Below, in pieces: positions 22,446 to 27,092 of a DNA stretch of 27,092 nt. This stretch comes from an uncultured Eubacteriales bacterium (lineage in GTDB: Bacteria > Bacillota > Clostridia > Lachnospirales > Anaerotignaceae). The notes under the pieces were generated by a model. That model had not been told where the DNA came from. It did not search any database and saw nothing but the letters and a program-made list of their open reading frames with translations. Position 1 is the first letter of the stretch. Each line of letters starts with the position of its first letter. The DNA is taken from the NCBI GenBank assembly GCA_934256695.1, contig CAKQPE010000022.1:1-27092 (forward strand). Direction: 5' to 3'. The position numbers and the translations under genes were made by a program.

Positions 22446-22886
22446 ATGGATTACGACAATGAGATGACTCTTAGTTTTAGAGCAGTAAGTAATAATGAAA
22501 AATTTGCACGCCTTGCCGTATCGGCTTTTGCTTTACAGCTTGATCCTGCCGTTTCTGAGCTGACGGAAATAAAAACAGCAGTGTCGGAGGCTGTTACAAA
22601 TGCCATTATCCATGCATATGATAACAGAGAGGGAATAGTAAATGTATGGTGCGGTCTGAAAGAAAATTTCATTTACATAGAAATTTCCGATAACGGAAAA
22701 GGCATAGAAAATATCGAAACGGCAGTCCAGCCGCTTTTTACCACAAAACCGGACGAGGAAAGAAGCGGTCTGGGCTTTACCATAATGCAAAGCTTTATGG
22801 ATAATATGAAGGTAGAATCGGTTGTAGGAAAAGGTACTAAGGTTGCAATGGAGAAGAAAATAGGGATTTTGGAAAACAAAGGGTGA
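22446..22886 (+). CDS. spoIIAB: anti-sigma F factor SpoIIAB
   Basis: A 146-residue GHKL serine kinase that holds sigma-F and phosphorylates SpoIIAA. The N box SEAVTNAIIHAYD is at 47-59, the G1 box DNGKGI at 82-87 and the G2 box SGLGFTIM at 107-114. Family length is normal. AAGGAGG precedes the ATG. The stop overlaps the region of the sigF ribosome binding site, indicating coupled translation. Confidence 0.96.
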   Translation: MDYDNEMTLSFRAVSNNEKFARLAVSAFALQLDPAVSELTEIKTAVSEAVTNAIIHAYDNREGIVNVWCGLKENFIYIEISDNGKGIENIETAVQPLFTTKPDEERSGLGFTIMQSFMDNMKVESVVGKGTKVAMEKKIGILENKG

Positions 22887-22891
22887 GCAGT

Positions 22892-23605
22892 ATGACAGAA
22901 AATGCTGAACTGCTTATAAAAAAAGCACAGAATGGGGACATAGAAGCAAAATCGCAGCTTATACAGGAAAATTCAGGGCTGATATGGAGTGTTGTACGAA
23001 AATTCTCAGGCAGAGGCAACGATGCTGAGGATTTGTTTCAGATAGGTGCCATAGGGCTTATAAAGAGTATAAATAAGTTTGATTTTTCGTATAATGTGGA
23101 ATTTTCCACATATGCCGTACCTATGATAATAGGAGAGATAAAAAGATTTTTAAGAGATGACAATATAATAAAGGTAAGCCGTGCTGTTAAAAGTCTTGCT
23201 TTTAAGGCACGGCTTTTAAGTCAGGCATATTATGCCAAAAACGGTGTTGTGCCAACCATAAAAGAAATGAGTGAAGAACTTGATGTAAGTGAGGAAGAAC
23301 TGATTATTGCAATGGAGTCTTTGGCAGATGTGGAATCACTTTATAAAACCATAACCAACAATGAGTCGGGAAAGGAAAGTTTTTTGATTGATAAATTTAA
23401 TGGCTGCGGCAGAGACGAAGAAGAACTTATTATACTGAGAAGTGCTGTAAATTCACTGAACAATGAGGAAAGAACTATAATACGAATGAGATATTTTGAT
23501 GACAGAACCCAAAGCGAAATCGGGAATATGCTTAATATGTCTCAGGTGCAGGTATCAAGACTTGAAAAGAAGATTTTATGCAAAATAAAAGAAAAACTTG
23601 TATAA
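22892..23605 (+). CDS. sigF: RNA polymerase sigma-F factor
   Basis: A 237-residue sigma-70-type factor that starts forespore gene expression. Region 2 is seen as NDAEDLFQIGAIGLIKSINKFD with STYAVPMIIGEIKRFLRDD. Region 3 follows. The region 4 helix-turn-helix is RTQSEIGNMLNMSQVQVSRLEKKIL. I chose the ATG at 22892, after AAAGGGTG; the GTG at 22883 in the same frame overlaps the end of spoIIAB and is less likely. Third gene of spoIIA; no terminator was seen before the next promoter. Confidence 0.96.
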   Translation: MTENAELLIKKAQNGDIEAKSQLIQENSGLIWSVVRKFSGRGNDAEDLFQIGAIGLIKSINKFDFSYNVEFSTYAVPMIIGEIKRFLRDDNIIKVSRAVKSLAFKARLLSQAYYAKNGVVPTIKEMSEELDVSEEELIIAMESLADVESLYKTITNNESGKESFLIDKFNGCGRDEEELIILRSAVNSLNNEERTIIRMRYFDDRTQSEIGNMLNMSQVQVSRLEKKILCKIKEKLV

Positions 23606-23635
23606 AAAATACTGTTTAAAAGGATTTTTATATGC

Positions 23636-23641
23636 TATAAT
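23636..23641 (+). promoter_or_regulatory. -10 of a probable zapA promoter
   Basis: TATAAT preceded by TGC (extended -10), 30 bases after sigF. The -35 (TGTTTA, 23613-23618) is weak. An imperfect hairpin follows at about 23662-23686 in the leader. Confidence 0.5.
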
Positions 23642-23734
23642 CTGTTTTAGTATGTAAACTGCTCTCTTTATGCCTATAAAAGAGGGTGTGGTTTTATAAG
23701 TGACAGGAAATAGTTTTGGAAAGGAATGTTTTTA

Positions 23735-24559
23735 ATGGCATATAAAAATATGGTTTCTGTAAAAGTTTGCGGAAAAACAATGACTCTTACAGGCAACGAA
23801 TCGGTAGAATACATAACAAAAGTGGCGAATTATATAGAAGACAAATCTGCTATGATAAGAGGCAGTGAAAATTCGAAAAATCTCAGTCCGACTATGGTTT
23901 CGGTGCTTACATCAATAAATATAGCTGATGACTATTTTAAGGCACTTGATGAGATAGAAAAATTAAAGGGTCAGCTTCCGGCTCAGACAAGCGGAAAAGA
24001 CGGAGGCTATGTTACTAAGGCTACAGTAGACGAAATTAATTCCCTCAAAGCGGAAAATGAAAAAATTAAGGCAGAAAATGCGTCATTAAAGACAGAAGGC
24101 GAAAAAGTTAAAGCAGAAAATGAAGCGGTAAAAGCAGAAAACGAAAAGCTTAAAGCAGAAAACGATACGGTAAAGACAGAAAACAGTTCAGCCAAAGAAA
24201 GCTCTGAAAAAGACAGAAAAGAACTTGAAATAAAAACAGCTGAGCTTGAAAGTGCTTCAAAAGAAAAAACCGAAGCTTTTGAGGAAAGAGACAATATTTT
24301 AAAAGAGCTTGAAGAACTTAAAAGCAAATATGAAGAGCTTGAAAAAAAGACTAAGGCAACAGAAGAAGACAATATTAAAAAAATTGCACAGATAAACCAT
24401 CTTAAATCAATGGAAAGCAGATTCCTTGAGTACGAAAAGAAAATGGAAGCAGAGAGAAAACTTGAAGAAAGCAAAACAGAAGAAAGTTCCGAAGAAACTT
24501 CCCCTGCAAAAGAAACACAGAAAGCAAAAACTAACGGCAGTTACTACAAACGTATATAA
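23735..24559 (+). CDS. zapA: cell division protein ZapA with long coiled-coil extension
   Basis: A 274-residue protein. Residues 1-80 match ZapA, which bundles FtsZ filaments: VSVKVCGKTMTLTGNESVEYITKVANYIEDK, then a helix with LTSINIADDYFKALDEIEKL. Ordinary ZapA is about 85-110 residues. Here residues 98-250 add a Lys/Glu/Asn coiled coil, beginning with seven tandem heptads (xKAENEx), and the end is a disordered Ser/Glu/Lys tail. The ATG at 23735 is nine bases from GGAAAGGA; the ATG at 23726 abuts that site. The U32 peptidase gene follows after 18 bases. Confidence 0.82.
   Translation: MAYKNMVSVKVCGKTMTLTGNESVEYITKVANYIEDKSAMIRGSENSKNLSPTMVSVLTSINIADDYFKALDEIEKLKGQLPAQTSGKDGGYVTKATVDEINSLKAENEKIKAENASLKTEGEKVKAENEAVKAENEKLKAENDTVKTENSSAKESSEKDRKELEIKTAELESASKEKTEAFEERDNILKELEELKSKYEELEKKTKATEEDNIKKIAQINHLKSMESRFLEYEKKMEAERKLEESKTEESSEETSPAKETQKAKTNGSYYKRI
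24044..24190 (+). repeat. seven tandem 21-bp repeats inside zapA
   Basis: Codes for the heptads LKAENEK, IKAENAS, LKTEGEK, VKAENEA, VKAENEK, LKAENDT and VKTENSS. The DNA copies are similar, with AAAGCAGAAAA as the core, so the array could expand or contract. Confidence 0.8.
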
Positions 24560-24577
24560 TCTGAAAGGGGAATAAGA

Positions 24578-27004
24578 ATGAGTATTTCGGCTAAGCCTGA
24601 GCTTCTGTCTCCGGCCGGAAATTTTGAATGTGTAAGAGCGGCTGTAAACAACGGTGCAGACGCTGTTTATATAGGCGGAAAAAATTTCAGTGCAAGGCAG
24701 TTTGCAGGCAACTTTGACATAGAAGAAATTGAAAAAACCTGTGATTACTGTCATTTAAGAAACGTAAAGGTTTATGTGGCAGTAAACACGATATATAAAG
24801 AAACGGAGCTTAAAGGTCTTTTAAGCTATGTTTCAAGCCTTGAAAGAATAGGCGTTGACGCACTTATTATGCAGGACTTGGGTGCGGCAAAACTTATAAA
24901 AGAAAGATTCAGTATACCTATAAACGCAAGTACACAGCTTACAACAAACTCGGCAGAAGAAGCACAGGCTCTTATTGATTACGGATTTTCAAGAGTAATA
25001 CTGAGCCGTGAGCTTTCCGTTGGAGAAATTAAAGACATTGTATCAAAATGCACCGCAGAGGTAGAAACATTTGTCCACGGTGCTCTTTGTGTGTCATATT
25101 CCGGTCAGTGCATAATGAGCAGTATGCTCGGCGGACGAAGCGGAAACAGAGGCCGCTGTGCCCAGACCTGCCGACTTCCTTATACATTATATGACGGATA
25201 TGACAAAATAACAGAAGGTTATCTTTTAAGTACAAAGGATATACAGGCTCTTACTATTCTTCCTCAGCTTATAGAGGCAGGGATACAGTCGTTTAAGATA
25301 GAAGGAAGAATGAAAACACCGGAGTATGTTGCCGGTGTAACGGGAATATACAGAAAATATATAGATATGTATTTTGAAAACCCCGATAACTTTGAGGTTG
25401 ACCAAAAAGATTTTAAAGTGCTTTTGCAGCTTTTTAACCGTGGCGGATTTTCGACGGGATATTACAATACCCATTCGGGAAACACCATGATGAGTGTGGA
25501 AAGACCGAAAAGCTGGGGTGTTAAGACAGGTATTGTAGACAGATACGATAAAAAACGCCAGAGAGTATTTATCCGTACAAGAGAACCGCTTGTTCCCGGT
25601 GACGGTATAGAAATATGGACTCAGCAGGAGCCGCACTGCGGAAGCAATATTAACAAAGCTTCAAGGGCAGGAGAGGTTATTGATGTTTCCGTAAAGGGAG
25701 ATATTAACAAAAACGATGTTGTTTACAAAACAAGGGACAAGCATCTTGAGGACGAGCTTAAAAAGACATTTGAAAAAGACACAAGAACAAAAGATATTTA
25801 TGCACAGGCTGTCCTTAAAGAAGGAAAAGAAGCAAGCCTTAAATTATACGACAACGAAGGAAATTCGGCTTTTGCAAAGGGCGATATTGTTATGAAAGCC
25901 GAAAAACAGCCTTTAAGCGAAGAAAAGGTAATTCAGCAGCTTGAAAAAACAGGCGGAACACCTTTTAAAATATCCGATATGAACCTTGATATGTCAAAGG
26001 ATATTTATATCGGTATATCTTCTCTTAATAAGTTAAGGAGAGAGGCTGTTGATGAGCTTGAAAAGAAGATTGTTTCCTCGGCAAAAAGAAAGCCACATGA
26101 TTTTGAATCTCTGGGACTGCCTGTAAGAAAGTCGTTTGTAAAGAACAAAAATCTCAATGTTCAGATAATGAATATTCTTCAGTTTGAGGCAGCCGTTACA
26201 TTTGAGGAAATAAACATAATTTATTTTGAGCTTGGGAAAGATTTATACGAAAACCTCGATTACTGTATAGATAAATGCCATTCGGCAGGAATAAAGCTTT
26301 ATGCCGTACTTCCGAGAGTATTTAGGGAGTATTCGAGAAAAATATTTGAAAAACCTCTTAAAGCCGTTCTTGAAAGCAGTATAGACGGACTTCTTGTCCG
26401 CTCCTACGGACAGTTTATTGAATTTAAAGACTGCGGAAAAGAAATTGCCGTAGATTACAGTACAAACGTGTTTAACGGTGCAGACCTTGCTTTCTGGAAG
26501 GAAGCCGGAGCGAAAAAGGTTTGTCTTTCACCTGAGCTTAACATTCAGGAAATAAACGCTTTTGCGGATAATACAACGGAAATGCTTGTTTACGGTCATT
26601 TGCCGCTTATGACAACACACCAGTGTCCTATAGGTAATTTTGACGGAAACAAAGAGGACAAAATGTTCTGCGAAAAGAGAAACAACAGCGGAAAATATTA
26701 CCTTAAAGACAGAAAAGGCGAGGAATTTCCGCTTATGCCGGACTGCTCACAGTGTGTATGCTATGTGCTTAACGGAAAGCCGCTTTTCCTGCTTAAATTT
26801 TATGATGAAATATTAAACACACCGACTGCCGATGTAAGACTTATATTTACAAATGAAGACGCCGCGGAAGTAAATAATGTTGTAGGTGCTTATGCCGATA
26901 TGACTGCTGACTGTGAAAATATTTCCGGCAGGGCAAGAAGGCTTATGGCACATATGGCGGAAAACGGAAGCACAAGAGGGCATTATTTCAGAGGTATAGA
27001 ATAA
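24578..27004 (+). CDS. U32 family peptidase with C-terminal DUF3656 (RlhA-like)
   Basis: An 808-residue protein. The N-terminal U32 domain (about 5-330) carries PELLSPAGNFECVRAAVNNGADAVYIGG, HGALCVSYSGQC and the cysteine motif GGRSGNRGRCAQTCRLPY, with IEGRMKTPEYVA after it. The C-terminal part, including a late cysteine group (CPIGNF, DCSQCVCYV), matches long U32 proteins. Relatives: E. coli RlhA hydroxylates C2501 of 23S rRNA and TrhP acts on tRNA, so RNA hydroxylation is more likely than proteolysis. This is family inference. A ribosome binding site AAAGGGG precedes the ATG. Pairing with zapA is common in Firmicutes. Confidence 0.9.
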   Translation: MSISAKPELLSPAGNFECVRAAVNNGADAVYIGGKNFSARQFAGNFDIEEIEKTCDYCHLRNVKVYVAVNTIYKETELKGLLSYVSSLERIGVDALIMQDLGAAKLIKERFSIPINASTQLTTNSAEEAQALIDYGFSRVILSRELSVGEIKDIVSKCTAEVETFVHGALCVSYSGQCIMSSMLGGRSGNRGRCAQTCRLPYTLYDGYDKITEGYLLSTKDIQALTILPQLIEAGIQSFKIEGRMKTPEYVAGVTGIYRKYIDMYFENPDNFEVDQKDFKVLLQLFNRGGFSTGYYNTHSGNTMMSVERPKSWGVKTGIVDRYDKKRQRVFIRTREPLVPGDGIEIWTQQEPHCGSNINKASRAGEVIDVSVKGDINKNDVVYKTRDKHLEDELKKTFEKDTRTKDIYAQAVLKEGKEASLKLYDNEGNSAFAKGDIVMKAEKQPLSEEKVIQQLEKTGGTPFKISDMNLDMSKDIYIGISSLNKLRREAVDELEKKIVSSAKRKPHDFESLGLPVRKSFVKNKNLNVQIMNILQFEAAVTFEEINIIYFELGKDLYENLDYCIDKCHSAGIKLYAVLPRVFREYSRKIFEKPLKAVLESSIDGLLVRSYGQFIEFKDCGKEIAVDYSTNVFNGADLAFWKEAGAKKVCLSPELNIQEINAFADNTTEMLVYGHLPLMTTHQCPIGNFDGNKEDKMFCEKRNNSGKYYLKDRKGEEFPLMPDCSQCVCYVLNGKPLFLLKFYDEILNTPTADVRLIFTNEDAAEVNNVVGAYADMTADCENISGRARRLMAHMAENGSTRGHYFRGIE

Positions 27005-27020
27005 GAATAGAAGTGAAAAT

Positions 27021-27092
27021 ATGTTTGATTTACTGATAATTATAAGCCGTTATCTTTTTATAATATATATTGTATTGTTCTTGTATAACGGT
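27021..27092 (+). CDS. N-terminus of a membrane protein (FtsW/RodA-like?), cut by window
   Basis: The frame from ATG 27021 is open to the window end for 24 codons: MFDLLIIISRYLFIIYIVLF and onward, the start of a hydrophobic helix. It begins 16 bases after the U32 gene with a weak ribosome binding site. Some FtsW/RodA/SpoVE proteins of Clostridia start this way and lie next to zapA and U32 genes, but 24 residues cannot prove it. Confidence 0.45.
   Translation, partial: MFDLLIIISRYLFIIYIVLFLYNG

Noticed and set aside
24007..24474. 155-codon Ser/Phe-rich frame on the minus strand of zapA
   Set aside because: It is the antisense shadow of the Glu/Lys coiled coil; no ribosome binding site or family.

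Overview
The window looks like chromosome of a low-GC, endospore-forming anaerobe of the class Clostridia, probably a gut Lachnospirales-type bacterium. The reasons are the AT-rich sequence with strong AGGAG ribosome binding sites, a complete spoIIAA-spoIIAB-sigF sporulation operon, a T-box in front of tyrS, a yjdF riboswitch, and a choloylglycine (bile salt) hydrolase. No phage, plasmid, transposase or CRISPR genes were seen. The taxonomic placement is an inference.

Layout. 1-5.4 kb (+): PrsW-type membrane protease, Nudix hydrolase, a small membrane protein with an Asp/Cys-rich tail, an EF-G paralogue and a YkvI-like permease. 5.4-5.85 kb: non-coding composite repeat element with terminal inverted repeats. 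5.85-8.6 kb (-): an operon rlmD -> GIY-YIG protein -> (leader peptide and hairpin) -> CatB/Vat-type acetyltransferase. 8.7-9.1 kb (+): S1-domain protein. 9.2-9.4 kb: a second palindromic element that splits a terminator. 9.4-11.0 kb (-): nadD-yqeK-rsfS. 11.1-12.7 kb: GNAT acetyltransferase (+) and a FliB-like methylase (-). 13.0-14.8 kb (+): Kfa-type cyclase and bile salt hydrolase. 14.9-17.0 kb: a 48-codon gene, two gene remnants, then an unrecognised secreted protein with an unrecognised partner. 17.0-19.3 kb (-): tyrS with T-box, and yjdF with its riboswitch. 19.3-21.9 kb (+): TetR regulator with methyltransferase, then MaoC dehydratase with isochorismatase-fold hydrolase. 22.0-27.1 kb (+): spoIIA operon, ZapA with a long coiled coil, U32 peptidase, and the start of a membrane protein.

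How the genes work together. Most genes are housekeeping: NAD synthesis and ribosome silencing, rRNA methylation, tyrosine charging, sporulation and division. The accessory interest lies in regulation and repeats. The main one is a short leader ORF (up to 19 codons) whose coding region overlaps one arm of a hairpin that covers the ribosome binding site of the CatB/Vat-type acetyltransferase. This is the layout of the translational attenuators of erm and cat genes. A second is a family of paired hairpins joined by ACCCT, present three times with different stem sequences but preserved pairing. A third is a TetR operator lying exactly between the -35 and -10 of its own promoter. The pair at 15.6-17.0 kb is the least explained protein-coding locus.
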